Source: Bacillota bacterium (GTDB lineage: Bacteria > Bacillota > Sulfobacillia > RBS10-35 > JAJYVN01). Taken from it: 42,729 bases of DNA. Position 1 is the first letter of the stretch, and the number at the start of each line of letters is the position of its first letter. Location of the stretch: positions 84,718-127,446 of the forward strand of contig JAJZMB010000162.1 of the NCBI GenBank assembly GCA_021803205.1. The letters run 5' to 3'. This document shows positions 27,302 through 35,123 of this stretch, piece after piece. Position numbers and translations under genes: made by a program. Below the pieces are notes generated by a model, which had not been told where the DNA came from, made no database searches, and was given only the letters and a program-made list of their open reading frames with translations.

Positions 27302-27835
27302 GTGCGGATTTACCTGGCGGGGCCGAGCGGGGTTGGCAAGACGACGGTGGCGGAGGTGTTGGTGCGAGAGTATGGCTTTGAGCGGGTTGGCCTCGGCGAC
27401 CTGTGCCGCGAGGAGTGCCAGCGGCGGGGGTGGCCGGAGGACCGGCGGCACCTGCAGCGGGCGGGTGACCGGCTCAGGGGGGATGATCCCGCCGGGCTTG
27501 TGCGGCGGGTGATCTACCAGAGCGTTGTTAAGTCGACCCTGGTTGATGGGTTTGCGCCACCCGCGAGGTTGGTTGTGGATGGCGTGCGGCTGCGGGCCGA
27601 GGCCGCGGCCCTGCGGGACGCTGGATTTGTCGGGATTGCGGTGACCGGGCCGGCGGCGGCGCTGACCCGCGAGGTGCGCGGGCACCGGACAGAGGTGGAG
27701 GCGGGACGGGTACCGGTGGATTTGCGGCTTGAGCCGGGTGACTTGCACGGGCTGCGGGCACGTGTGGGAGTGCTGATGCAATTGGTCGAGGCGATAGAGT
27801 CGGAGCGGGCGGCGGACCGGGAGGCGTATAGGTGA
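27302..27835 (+). CDS. P-loop kinase, dNMP-kinase-like
   Basis: The 177-residue protein opens RIYLAGPSGVGKTTVAE, a perfect Walker A. It continues with an R-rich central lid region, LVVDGVRLRAEAAALRDAGF (the pattern of dephospho-CoA and deoxynucleotide monophosphate kinases) and HRTEVEAGRVPVDL. The most likely role is phosphorylation of a nucleotide or related small molecule, as such kinases are carried by phages and plasmids. Substrate cannot be told. The GTG at 27302 follows AGAGGGGGTGG. Its stop overlaps the start of the next gene (TGATG). Confidence 0.68.
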   Translation: MRIYLAGPSGVGKTTVAEVLVREYGFERVGLGDLCREECQRRGWPEDRRHLQRAGDRLRGDDPAGLVRRVIYQSVVKSTLVDGFAPPARLVVDGVRLRAEAAALRDAGFVGIAVTGPAAALTREVRGHRTEVEAGRVPVDLRLEPGDLHGLRARVGVLMQLVEAIESERAADREAYR

Positions 27836-29256
27836 TGCGGCGGTGGGTAGCAATCGCGATAGGACTGGGGATAGCGTCGGCGGCGCGCGTTTCGGCGGCA
27901 TCACTCCCCACGGTGACGTTGCTGCACGACCGTGGGGACGTGCTAGTGCCTGGGCAGTACGTCGGATATCTGGAGCCCGGCGCTGGCGCCAGCGTGGCGG
28001 TTGTCGATGGGCTCCACATCCCGCAGCGGGTGGACGAAGGTTTGACGTTGCCCTGTGACGCGCGGCTGGGACCGACAACGCTGACGCTGTTCGCCGGGCC
28101 GACGCAACTCACCGCACCTCTTCCCGTGACGGTGGCCGCGCCTACGTTGACTTTTCAGGCCCTGAACGGAGTGGTGTACGGCGGTGAGTTTCTGCAATTG
28201 ACACCTAATGGCTCAGTCCCGGCGGGGCCGCTGGCGGCGACGCTGCACGGAGCGCGGCTGCTGGGGTACGGCGGCGCGAAGGGACTGTGGTACGGGTTCG
28301 GCGGCATCGGCGTAACGCTGCCGGCCGACGCGGCAACAGGCAGTATCCGGGTCACGGATTGCGAAAGCACGGGGGTTGTGCCAATCACAATCGCGCCCCC
28401 GAGGTTCACGCAGACCACCGCGACGGCGCGGACTCCGCACGCGGTGATCGAACTCAACGGTAACTACCTTGGGATGCCCGGCGGAATCAACACGATCACG
28501 GTTAATGGCAAGCCGCTGCCCAGCGCCGATCTGGCGCTGTGGGAGGAGGGGGGGATTCAGGTCCGGGTGCCGGGCAGCATCCAGGCGGGGCAGTACCACA
28601 TAATGGTGGTGACAGGTGGCGGGACCAGCAACCCGGCCACGATCACAGTGGAGCCGGGCGCGACGGTGGCCGGGGACACCGGCGCCGGGTGGGGCGCGCC
28701 TCTGCCGGGCACGGCCCCCGTGACTCCCGTAGTGACGGCGCCCATAACGGGCACGGCGGGCACCGGCGAGGCTCCACCGCCCAAGGCGATAGCGGGCAAC
28801 GGGAGCACGTCGTCGGGCACCGGCGGAAGCAGCACGAGCGGGGGCACCGGCGGAAGCAGCACAAACAGGACAAGCGACGCAAGCAGGACCATGAGCATAG
28901 ACGGCCCAGCGATGCTGAACGGCAGCGGAACCTATCGAGTAAGCCCGGGGGCGGTGGGAGTCACTTGGGCCAGCAGCGATCCTCCAGTCATTGCGATTAA
29001 CCCGGTGACGGGGGTGGCCACCGCGCTCCAGCCGGGGAGGGCAACTATTTCCGCCGTGGCCGGGGGCCGCGGGGCGACGCTCAAAGTTGTGTCCGCTCCG
29101 CACGAGGCGATCCCGAGCAGAGCGGTGCCAGCCAAGACCCCTCAGAAGGCGGGCACGGTGAAGACACTCGGGCTATTCGGTGGCGCGACCGCGCTGGCCG
29201 GTCTGGCGCTTCTGCTGATTCTGCGGCGCAGGCGCAAAAAGACCAGCGGCGGGTGA
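27835..29256 (+). CDS. wall-anchored-type surface protein with Ig-like domains
   Basis: The 473-residue protein has a signal peptide (RRWVAIAIGLGIASAARVSAA) and an IPT/TIG-like strand region around 200-280 (IELNGNYLGMPGGINTITV). A Gly/Ser/Thr linker with SSGTGGSSTSGGTGGSS comes next. A Big_2-like repeat (VTWASSDPPVIAINPVTGV) follows near 380. The end is a wall-sorting layout: PAKTPQKAG, a hydrophobic helix and RRRRKK. The sorting motif is not LPXTG, so anchoring by a sortase is possible but unproven. The protein may be an adhesin. The ATG overlaps the kinase stop by one base. Confidence 0.75.
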   Translation: MRRWVAIAIGLGIASAARVSAASLPTVTLLHDRGDVLVPGQYVGYLEPGAGASVAVVDGLHIPQRVDEGLTLPCDARLGPTTLTLFAGPTQLTAPLPVTVAAPTLTFQALNGVVYGGEFLQLTPNGSVPAGPLAATLHGARLLGYGGAKGLWYGFGGIGVTLPADAATGSIRVTDCESTGVVPITIAPPRFTQTTATARTPHAVIELNGNYLGMPGGINTITVNGKPLPSADLALWEEGGIQVRVPGSIQAGQYHIMVVTGGGTSNPATITVEPGATVAGDTGAGWGAPLPGTAPVTPVVTAPITGTAGTGEAPPPKAIAGNGSTSSGTGGSSTSGGTGGSSTNRTSDASRTMSIDGPAMLNGSGTYRVSPGAVGVTWASSDPPVIAINPVTGVATALQPGRATISAVAGGRGATLKVVSAPHEAIPSRAVPAKTPQKAGTVKTLGLFGGATALAGLALLLILRRRRKKTSGG

Positions 29257-29600
29257 GCCGGAGAGGGATGCCCGGCGGGGGACGCCCCCGGAGCCCCCGT
29301 GGCGACGAGACGCGGCCCTCCGTCGCCTTCGGCGGGCACCCTCCGGCCCGCTACGGGATTCTGGCGGCCTTGGGCTCCTCATCGTACCCGCCGCCGCCCC
29401 CGCGGGGCTGGCGTTCCGGCGCACGGGGCTCCGGGCTACGCCCTCCGCTCGCTCACCTCGCCATCGCCCTGGGAACCTGCGCCCTCCGGGCCACCCCAGG
29501 TTCCCGCGCTGCCAGGCTCCCGACTCCGCCCGTGCACCGGCCCGCCCGGCGGGTCGGGCTACGCCCTCCTCTGTGAGCCCGTCAAGGCCGCCTTTCAAAA
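29257..29600. other. GC-rich intergenic stretch, no gene seen
   Basis: These 344 bases carry open frames on both strands but no ribosome site, motif or domain that convinced me. A 15-base word, CGGGCTACGCCCTCC, occurs at 29432 and 29555. No promoter-like motif of the left part is present. Confidence 0.55.
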
Positions 29601-30143
29601 ATGGCCTTGTGTGGGATGGTGGGGACGGTGGCAAAGGCGCTGAGCATCCTGGGAGACGCGGAGGGCGGGGCCCCTGCCCTGGGTGCGTATCCCCGCTGGG
29701 TGCGGGTGGAACTGGTGCGGGAGACCCGCGCGGGGGCGTACCGGACCTGGACCCTGCGGGCGCCGGAGGACGCGGCGCTCATCCTGGAGCCGCTGCTCCG
29801 TCGCGAGCCGACCGAGACCTTCGTAGCCTGCCTGCTGGACACCAAGCACCGGCCGAACGCGATCCACCGCTGCGCCCTGGGTGGCATCGACCGCGTGCCG
29901 GTCGAGCCCCGGTCGGTCTTCACCGCTGCCCTGCTGGCCAACGCGGCGGCGATCATCGTGGCGCACAACCACCCCAGCGGGGACCCCGAGCCCAGCGAGC
30001 AGGACGCGCTGCTCACCCACCGCCTGGTGCGGTGCGGCGGCATCCTCGGCATCCCGGTACTGGACCACCTGGTCATCGGCGCCGGCTGCTGGTCGAGCAT
30101 GCGCGCCCTCCACCCGGAGATACCGTGGGCCGGTGAAGTGTGA
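29601..30143 (+). CDS. RadC-like JAB/MPN-domain protein
   Basis: The 180-residue protein holds the RadC core: LLDTKHRPNAIHRCALGG near 80, then IIVAHNHPSGDPEPSEQDALLT near 113, the metal-binding JAMM motif (His-x-His, Ser, Asp), and GIPVLDHLVIG. It lacks the usual N-terminal helix-hairpin-helix of chromosomal RadC, so it is the short type often found on mobile elements. The biochemical role of this family is not settled. Start codon choice is uncertain (ATG 29601 or 29616). A hairpin follows the stop. Confidence 0.85.
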   Translation: MALCGMVGTVAKALSILGDAEGGAPALGAYPRWVRVELVRETRAGAYRTWTLRAPEDAALILEPLLRREPTETFVACLLDTKHRPNAIHRCALGGIDRVPVEPRSVFTAALLANAAAIIVAHNHPSGDPEPSEQDALLTHRLVRCGGILGIPVLDHLVIGAGCWSSMRALHPEIPWAGEV

Positions 30144-30153
30144 ACCATCGCCA

Positions 30154-30186
30154 GAACCCAGGAGAGCCACCGGCCCTCCTGGGTTC
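30154..30186 (+). terminator. hairpin after the RadC-like gene
   Basis: GAACCCAGGAG (30154-30164) pairs with CTCCTGGGTTC (30176-30186). No T tract follows. Confidence 0.7.
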
Positions 30187-30226
30187 GCGCGGGGTGGGAC
30201 GATGGGTGGGGATGGAGGAAGGCAAG

Positions 30227-30682
30227 ATGCTCCGCTGGTGTCTGCCCCTGCTGGCCGGGCTGCTGGCGATGGGAGCCGCCGTCGCCCGCGCCCAGGGGAC
30301 GGTGACCGAGGCGGTATACGGCTCCGTATACGGCTCCGCGCTCAGTCTGGCGGTCAGCCCGGCACAGATCGTGCTGCCCGCGACGGCGCCCGGCCAGCAG
30401 GGAGCGCCCGCGACCGTAACGGTGGCCGTGTACGGAGCGGGCCAAAGGTACACCGTCACCGCCGCCAGCACGGCGCTCACCGATCAGGCGACTGGCGGCA
30501 GTTTGCCGCCTTCGGCGGTGCGGGCGGGCATCGCCGGCGGCAGGCTGACCCCGCTGCAAGCGGGGGGGACGGCACTAGGGTCCAGTGACGCTCCCCAGTT
30601 TCCCCTCTCTGTGTCGCTCCTGCCGCCGGAGCAGGCCCCGGAGGGACGGTTCGCGGGCACGGTTACATTAACAGTGGGATAG
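30227..30682 (+). CDS. secreted protein, unknown
   Basis: The 151-residue product starts MLRWCLPLLAGLLAMGAAVARAQG, a clear signal peptide with an ARA-Q cut site. The mature part is strand-rich and Ala/Thr/Val-rich (VYGSVYGSALSLAVSPAQIVLPATAPG) and ends FAGTVTLTVG, like a small pilin-type or surface beta protein. GGAGGAAGG is placed well before ATG 30227. Upstream in-frame starts are poorer. The next gene also encodes a secreted protein, so the pair may work together outside the cell. Confidence 0.7.
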   Translation: MLRWCLPLLAGLLAMGAAVARAQGTVTEAVYGSVYGSALSLAVSPAQIVLPATAPGQQGAPATVTVAVYGAGQRYTVTAASTALTDQATGGSLPPSAVRAGIAGGRLTPLQAGGTALGSSDAPQFPLSVSLLPPEQAPEGRFAGTVTLTVG

Positions 30683-30734
30683 AGAGGGGGTGGTGCCGTC
30701 CCCGATCCAGAGTTTCAAAAGGAGGTTTGGGAAA

Positions 30735-31460
30735 ATGTACCGGCATCTGCTCCGGGTCGGTGTGGCGTTTGTGGCGGCCCTGGCGTTGGTGGCGCCCGCG
30801 TCGGCTCTCGCGGCCACCTCGTCCACCATCGGCCTGACCGGGGCGACGAGCGCAGAAAGTCTTAATGTGATGGACCCGGCGACCGGCGCGGAGATCACCT
30901 CGCTCTCCGGTAACGGCGTGCTGACCAGCGCGGCGAATGGCGGGACGGCCCCCACGCAGACGACGCTGGTGCAGGACAACGCGTTCCAGACTCAGGTGGC
31001 GACTGTGAATTCCAATTACACACTGACCTTTACCATGGACCCGGAGAGCACGACGAACGCGACGACGGTAGATGGTGATTATCCGCTGGCCATGTACTTC
31101 TATCCGGGGGCGCTCGACACGCTGACAGGCTGCCCGGAGGGGCAGGATGCCATGAGCGGGGCCGGATTCAAGGGAGTCCTCGCCACGTCCGCATTCGCGA
31201 GTGGGGTGGCGCTGCAGTCCGCGTGCGGCGCAACTGTCTACGGCTCCGGGGTGTCTCAGAACGGCTCGAACGGGGCTGATTCCCAGTATCTCGAACTTGC
31301 TGGGATCCCGAAGAGCAACGGGTCTGTGAATTGGGCGATTGGCTTCGCCAATTGCTTCCTGGCGGCGGCTCCGAGCACATCTTCAACCGCGACCTGCGCG
31401 GTGCCGGCAAACGCGAGTGGCGCGGCGTACGGGGGAGGTTTTTCGATCACCGCGTCCTGA
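30735..31460 (+). CDS. secreted Ser/Thr/Gly-rich surface protein
   Basis: The 241-residue product has a signal peptide (YRHLLRVGVAFVAALALVAPASALAA). A mature part with an SxTLTFTMDPESTT segment, several aromatic residues and four Cys (TGCPEGQ, SACGATV, ANCFLA, ATCAVP) follows and could form two disulfides. No family is recognised. The ribosome site AAAAGGAGG lies 9 bases before ATG 30735. An earlier ATG at 30690 would give a longer non-signal start and was rejected. A palindrome follows the stop. Confidence 0.72.
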   Translation: MYRHLLRVGVAFVAALALVAPASALAATSSTIGLTGATSAESLNVMDPATGAEITSLSGNGVLTSAANGGTAPTQTTLVQDNAFQTQVATVNSNYTLTFTMDPESTTNATTVDGDYPLAMYFYPGALDTLTGCPEGQDAMSGAGFKGVLATSAFASGVALQSACGATVYGSGVSQNGSNGADSQYLELAGIPKSNGSVNWAIGFANCFLAAAPSTSSTATCAVPANASGAAYGGGFSITAS

Positions 31461-31470
31461 TGTCCGGGGG

Positions 31471-31492
31471 GCCGGGGAGTCGACTCCCCGGC
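31471..31492 (+). terminator. perfect palindrome after the secreted protein gene
   Basis: GCCGGGGAGTC-GACTCCCCGGC, 22 bases, followed by TCTTCC. It separates the secreted gene from the DUF5317-like gene. Confidence 0.65.
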
Positions 31493-31516
31493 TCTTCCAC
31501 GTGGGGGGGGTGGCGG

Positions 31517-32092
31517 ATGGCGGCGGTGCTGCCGGCCCTGCTGGCCGGGCTGCTGGTGGCGCATCTGCGCGGGACGGACCTCGGCGGGCTCGCGGGGCTG
31601 CGGGGGTGGCCCCTGCTGGTGGTCGGCGTGGTTGCCGAGGCGTTCGCGGGGGGCAACCTGCCGGCCAACGGCCTGGCGACTGCGGCATTTGTGACCTGGG
31701 CAGCGCTGAATGCCGCCGCCTTCCCGAGCACGGCCCTGCTGGGACTTGGTTTCGTCGCAAATTTCGCGGAGCTGGTCCTGGGGGGTGGCCGCATGCCCGT
31801 GCCCTTGCCATTCGGGCAGGCGGCGGCGCGGCATGTCTTCGCGCCGATGGCTGGGGCGCTAGGGGACACCCTTCTGCTTCGCCTGGGGCACCTCGCCGTA
31901 GTGTACAGCCTGGGTGACGTGCTACTGGCGGCGGGGGTTTTTGGGGTGATTGCCTTCGGAGGGTTCGCGGTGGGTGGGAAGATGAGTATGGAGAGAGGAG
32001 GCGCGACGCATGGCGCGAGCGATGGCATGGGCGCAGTCCCACCGGGTGCTGTTGATGGCTGGGATGCTGGTCCTGGCGGCCGCAACGGGTAG
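31517..32092 (+). CDS. DUF5317-like membrane protein
   Basis: The 191-residue protein has five or six hydrophobic helices. Its phrases RMPVPLPFGQAA and VYSLGDVLLAAGVFGVI match the DUF5317 membrane family of Bacillota as I remember it. The C-terminal 35 residues are polar. Function of the family is unknown. A start GGGGGGTGGCGG ATG is used. Its 3' end overlaps a well-formed short gene at 32010 in another frame. Confidence 0.7.
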   Translation: MAAVLPALLAGLLVAHLRGTDLGGLAGLRGWPLLVVGVVAEAFAGGNLPANGLATAAFVTWAALNAAAFPSTALLGLGFVANFAELVLGGGRMPVPLPFGQAAARHVFAPMAGALGDTLLLRLGHLAVVYSLGDVLLAAGVFGVIAFGGFAVGGKMSMERGGATHGASDGMGAVPPGAVDGWDAGPGGRNG

Positions 32093-32117
32093 CCGTGATT
32101 TCATCTACGGCATGTGA
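32010..32117 (+). CDS. 35-residue membrane peptide, overlapping gene
   Basis: This short gene has an excellent ribosome site (AGGAGG at 31996-32001, 8 bases before ATG) inside the end of the DUF5317-like gene. The product is MARAMAWAQSHRVLLMAGML plus VLAAATGSRDFIYGM: one hydrophobic helix between a basic start and a polar end. It also overlaps the end of the convergent minus-strand gene by 13 bases. No homology is claimed. The ribosome site is the main support. Confidence 0.45.
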   Translation: MARAMAWAQSHRVLLMAGMLVLAAATGSRDFIYGM

Positions 32118-32590
32118 TGCTGCGGCAATCGCCAGTGGTGACGCGCGGCTGGGACGCCCCGGCCGCGCGTCTTCCCATTGATTGGTGTCGCGATAGGCGG
32201 CAGCAACTCCCGAGCGGACTGCAGGACGGCGGCGGCGATGGCCTCGGCCTCGGCCTCAAGTGTTGCGCGGCGGGCCGTGGTCCGCTCGACCTCATAGCAG
32301 CGAGCCAGCACCTCGCGGGCCCACGCGGGATCGTCGTGGTGCAGCCACGCGGCCAGCCGGGCGGTTGTGCCATGCGCCCAGGCGCGGGCCATGACGGCGT
32401 ATGCATCCGCGACCTCGGCATCCGTGGGTGCAGCCAGAGCCGCGCCGAGCGATGCGCGTGTGACCTCATCCCAGGTTGGCTGCAGCCGCGCAATCGCGAG
32501 ATCACGCGCCACCTCTTCACCCCGGTTTCCCAAGATTGCCTGAGCCACCAACCATGTATCGCGGTGTGCTTGCTTCTCAGACAAGATCAT
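32105..32590 (-). CDS. helical protein, paralogue A
   Basis: The 161-residue protein shares a line-by-line pattern with its right-hand neighbour: AQAI-GxR-GE-VAR-AI-QPT-D, APTDAEVADAYAVMARA, HHDDPAWAREVL. The two genes therefore look like a tandem duplication. All is helical, with no membrane segment. The start ATG at 32590 follows GGGGGTGCGGGC. No family is recognised. Confidence 0.65.
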   Translation of the reverse strand: MILSEKQAHRDTWLVAQAILGNRGEEVARDLAIARLQPTWDEVTRASLGAALAAPTDAEVADAYAVMARAWAHGTTARLAAWLHHDDPAWAREVLARCYEVERTTARRATLEAEAEAIAAAVLQSARELLPPIATPINGKTRGRGVPAARHHWRLPQHHMP

Positions 32591-32666
32591 GCCCGCACCC
32601 CCCTTTGTGAGCAATTTACATCAACAGAGAGCCCCCGGATGCATGCCGGGGACTCTCAGCGGCTGG

Positions 32667-33173
32667 TCACCTATCCAACCACTCAAGGTCGTCAATTGAG
32701 TGTTCGGCGGGTGCGCCATGCGCCGGCCGGGAGCGCCGCGATGGCTGTATGGATTGGACCAGCGCCGCCTGCGCGCTCCGTGTCAGCAAATCCCGCGCGT
32801 CTCGCAGGTAAGCCTCGGCGTAATTCCCAATCTCAATATCCAGGAGCCTGCACCACTCAGTATTTCTTGTCTCTTCATCGTGGCGGTCCAGGATGTTCTG
32901 CGCATGCACCGGGTCGTCGCGCTTCATTCGTGATATCAACCGCACCACGGGGTTGCGCGACTGCGCTCTTGCCAGAGCCCCGTAAGCCTCCAAAACCTCC
33001 CTGTCAGTTGGTGCATTTTCGCGGGCCGCCGCCGCGGCGGCGTGGGCATGATCATAAGTCGGCTGCACCTGCAAAATCGCGAATTCTCGCGCCACCCGCT
33101 CTCCACGGCCCTCCTGGATTGCCTGGGCGACGGCCCGCGTCTCTTCGCGCCGCTGGGCTGAAGACAATGGCAT
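32667..33173 (-). CDS. helical protein, paralogue B
   Basis: The 168-residue protein is the second copy of the pair: VAQAIQEGRGERVAREFAIL, QPTYDHAHAAAA, APTDREVLEAYGALARAQ, RDDPVHAQNILDRH. The ribosome site AAAAAGGAGGTGA is nearly a perfect anti-rRNA match. The C-terminal 30 residues are unlike paralogue A. It is upstream of A on the same strand and downstream of the primase-polymerase gene, so the three may form an operon. Confidence 0.68.
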   Translation of the reverse strand: MPLSSAQRREETRAVAQAIQEGRGERVAREFAILQVQPTYDHAHAAAAAARENAPTDREVLEAYGALARAQSRNPVVRLISRMKRDDPVHAQNILDRHDEETRNTEWCRLLDIEIGNYAEAYLRDARDLLTRSAQAALVQSIQPSRRSRPAHGAPAEHSIDDLEWLDR

Positions 33174-33219
33174 CTTTATTCACCTCCTTTTTGATAAAGC
33201 CTATCACCTCCAGCGGAAC

Positions 33220-34179
33220 TCATCTCTCAAAGTCCTGGAGGCTGGCGCGAGCCTTCTGGATCGTGAGCGCGAGGTAGTTATCTCCGCGTTCCCTGTACTT
33301 TTCCGCAATTTTGAACTCAGGGTTGCGGTAAATCGCGCAGATCACCGGCTCAGGCACTCGTTTCGCCAGAAGAGTCACAATCGCGTTGAAATCGGCCGCG
33401 CTCCGGTCGCCTTGTGGCTGTGAGCGCAGTTTTGAAACCAGCCAAGCCGGGACATTGTGCAGCCGCAATTGTCGCAGGACCTCATCCGTGCTCATTCGCG
33501 CCGCTGGGATCCGGTTACCGCGCGGTGTCTCCGTCCGCCGCGCGGTGCGTTCCCGTGCCCAATGCATCAGTGATGGCGGCAGGTCGAGCAGTCGAGGTTC
33601 GCGGGTGGGACGCCAGGCGTATGACCCGCCGCTGGCATGGCGGGACGGCGGCAGAACGGTGAAGCCGGGGTCCGCGGACAGCGCGATCCCCGCATGCCCC
33701 CCATCGTCGCGGGTGGTCCGCAAGCGTTCACGGGCGGCGAACAGGACGTGCCAGCCACCGCCACTGCGATACGCGGGAGCCAGAGAAAGGCCCGAGGTGC
33801 CCCGCAGCAGGTCGGCGGCCACCCGCTGTCCCGTTTCCCCATCCACGTCCAGATCCACGAGGTAGCGCCCGTCTCGGAGCCGCCGGCCGGTGATCAGCCC
33901 GATATTTGCGGCCCCTGCCTCGTGCGCACGCAGCAATTCGGCAGGCGATTGTCCTTCCGCCCGCATCCACTCCCCGAGGTGCCGGCCGTGGGTGTCCGCC
34001 GGCACCTTGCCCGGCTTGCCTGGTGGATGCCACTTGTCGCAGCCGTGGTCCGCGGGGCATGCCGCCAGCAGCGGAGCACCCTGCTCCGTGAGCCACTTGA
34101 GCCACTCCACGTCGGTCGTGGTACCACACCTCCTTGCGGTACCACAGTACCCGCGTTCGCATAACCACCTCGGGGACAT
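33220..34179 (-). CDS. Prim-Pol (archaeo-eukaryotic-type primase) protein
   Basis: The 319-residue protein has the bifunctional primase-polymerase core. NIGLITGRRLRDGRYLVDLDVD holds the catalytic acidic pair (DxD). GGWHVLFAA follows, then a loop LPPSRHASGGSYAW. The last 80 residues are helical, with AIVTLLAKRVPEPVICAIY, as in PriCT-like tails. Such proteins initiate plasmid or phage replication. Start is uncertain: ATG 34179 lies directly behind AGAGGAG. GTG 34116 would fit the family N-terminus (EWLKWLTEQGAPLL) but is 18 bases from AAGGAGG. Confidence 0.78.
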   Translation of the reverse strand: MSPRWLCERGYCGTARRCGTTTDVEWLKWLTEQGAPLLAACPADHGCDKWHPPGKPGKVPADTHGRHLGEWMRAEGQSPAELLRAHEAGAANIGLITGRRLRDGRYLVDLDVDGETGQRVAADLLRGTSGLSLAPAYRSGGGWHVLFAARERLRTTRDDGGHAGIALSADPGFTVLPPSRHASGGSYAWRPTREPRLLDLPPSLMHWARERTARRTETPRGNRIPAARMSTDEVLRQLRLHNVPAWLVSKLRSQPQGDRSAADFNAIVTLLAKRVPEPVICAIYRNPEFKIAEKYRERGDNYLALTIQKARASLQDFER

Positions 34180-34293
34180 CTCCTCTGTCCGGCGCGGGTG
34201 CGGGCGGGCCGCCATGGCGGCACCGGAGCCGCCCGACCCGGAGCACCGGGTCACACAAGGGGGGGCACGTTCGGATCGGAAGGGAATCGCGGG

Positions 34294-34313
34294 CCGCGAC
34301 AGCGGTTTTTTTT
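34294..34313 (+). promoter_or_regulatory. small hairpin with T8, possible attenuator
   Basis: CCGC-GACA-GCGG followed by eight T, 34 bases before the lipoprotein start. The stem is only 4 bp, so it may be chance. Confidence 0.35.
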
Positions 34314-34346
34314 GCGTCTGGCAGAATGCGGATAGAGGTGGTATAC

Positions 34347-34763
34347 GTGTCGCTCATCGCTCATCAGAAGGGGTTGGCCCTCGCGATCCTTGGGGTCCTT
34401 GCGGCGGCCGGCTGTGGCCGCGCGGCCCCGTCCGCACCCGCCACCAAGCCCGCGGTCCCGAGTGTCGTGCGCACAGCCCGGCACAGCGCTGTGGTCACAC
34501 CGACATCGGCCGCCCGCAGCACGCCCAAGCGGGGTGTCGCCTCGGCGACCCCATCCGCCCGCAGCACACCCGAACAGGTTGCCGCGCCGACCTCGGCGAC
34601 CCCATCCGCCCGCAGCACACCCGAACAGGTTGCCGCGCCGACCTCGGCGACCCCATCCGCCCGCAGCACACCCGAACAGGTTGCCGCGCCGACCTCGGCG
34701 ACCGCGCCGGGGGTGCTGCCCCCGTCCCCTGTCGCGCCCGCGCGGGCAGGTGTTCCCGCCTAA
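34347..34763 (+). CDS. repeat-containing lipoprotein
   Basis: The 138-residue product starts VSLIAHQKGLALAILGVLAA followed by AGCG, a signal peptide with a good lipobox (LAAAGC), so it should be lipid-anchored outside the membrane. The body has three 17-residue repeats containing ARSTPEQVAAPTS and a Pro-rich end. It looks like a wall-spanning spacer with no catalytic domain. The GTG follows AGAGGTGG. An ATG at 34326 in frame lacks a site. Confidence 0.65.
   Translation: MSLIAHQKGLALAILGVLAAAGCGRAAPSAPATKPAVPSVVRTARHSAVVTPTSAARSTPKRGVASATPSARSTPEQVAAPTSATPSARSTPEQVAAPTSATPSARSTPEQVAAPTSATAPGVLPPSPVAPARAGVPA
34539..34703 (+). repeat. 51-bp tandem repeat in the lipoprotein gene
   Basis: Units start at 34539, 34590 and 34641, with a partial at 34692. 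Copies two and three are almost identical, so the array expanded recently. The unit is a multiple of three and keeps the frame. Confidence 0.92.
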
Positions 34764-34804
34764 ATTGGGTTCGCAGACGCCGGTAGAGTGCAGGTGAGGG
34801 GGGG

Positions 34805-35089
34805 GTGGTGGTCGTGGTGATGGCGCGGGCCCTGTGGGAGGACCACGAGACGCGGGCCCAGGCGATCCTTTCCGCGCCGGCGATGCGTGCGCGGATCGAG
34901 GCTGCGATCCGCGCTGAGGGTACTGCGATCCGGCACGGGCAGCCCGAGCCGCTGGCGGATGATGTATGGGCGGATATTGAGCCTGACGTGGCCGCCGCGA
35001 TTGGGCGCATCCTGGCGCGGCCCGTGGGCGGTCGGCCCACCGGCGGCAAGTCCCACCAGCCCGTGGCACGGCCCGTCAGTCTGGTGTGA
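34805..35089 (+). CDS. small helical protein upstream of the retron
   Basis: The 94-residue product is helical and acidic in the middle (ARALWEDHETRAQAILSAP, then DDVWADIEPDVAAAIGRIL), with a basic Gly/Pro tail. AGGTGAGG lies before GTG 34805; GTG 34814 and ATG 34820 are in-frame alternatives. It ends just before the retron promoter and ncRNA. Whether it belongs to the retron is unknown. Confidence 0.55.
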   Translation: MVVVVMARALWEDHETRAQAILSAPAMRARIEAAIRAEGTAIRHGQPEPLADDVWADIEPDVAAAIGRILARPVGGRPTGGKSHQPVARPVSLV

Positions 35090-35115
35090 CCAGGGTTCGC
35101 GGATGCGGGTATCAT
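35086..35115 (+). promoter_or_regulatory. promoter of the retron ncRNA
   Basis: GTGACC (35086-35091), an 18-base spacer and TATCAT (35110-35115). The predicted start near 35122 is two bases before the left arm of the ncRNA closing helix. Confidence 0.5.
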
Positions 35116-35123
35116 CCTGGCAT

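Noticed and set aside
26623..27381. Plus-strand frame over the secreted repeat gene
   Set aside because: It is low in complexity, lacks a ribosome site and crosses the divergent promoter pair. The minus-strand gene has a signal peptide, a promoter motif and a terminator.
29173..29634. Minus-strand frame in the gap before the RadC-like gene
   Set aside because: The product is Arg/Gly/Pro text of the GC-rich shadow type with no ribosome site or motif.
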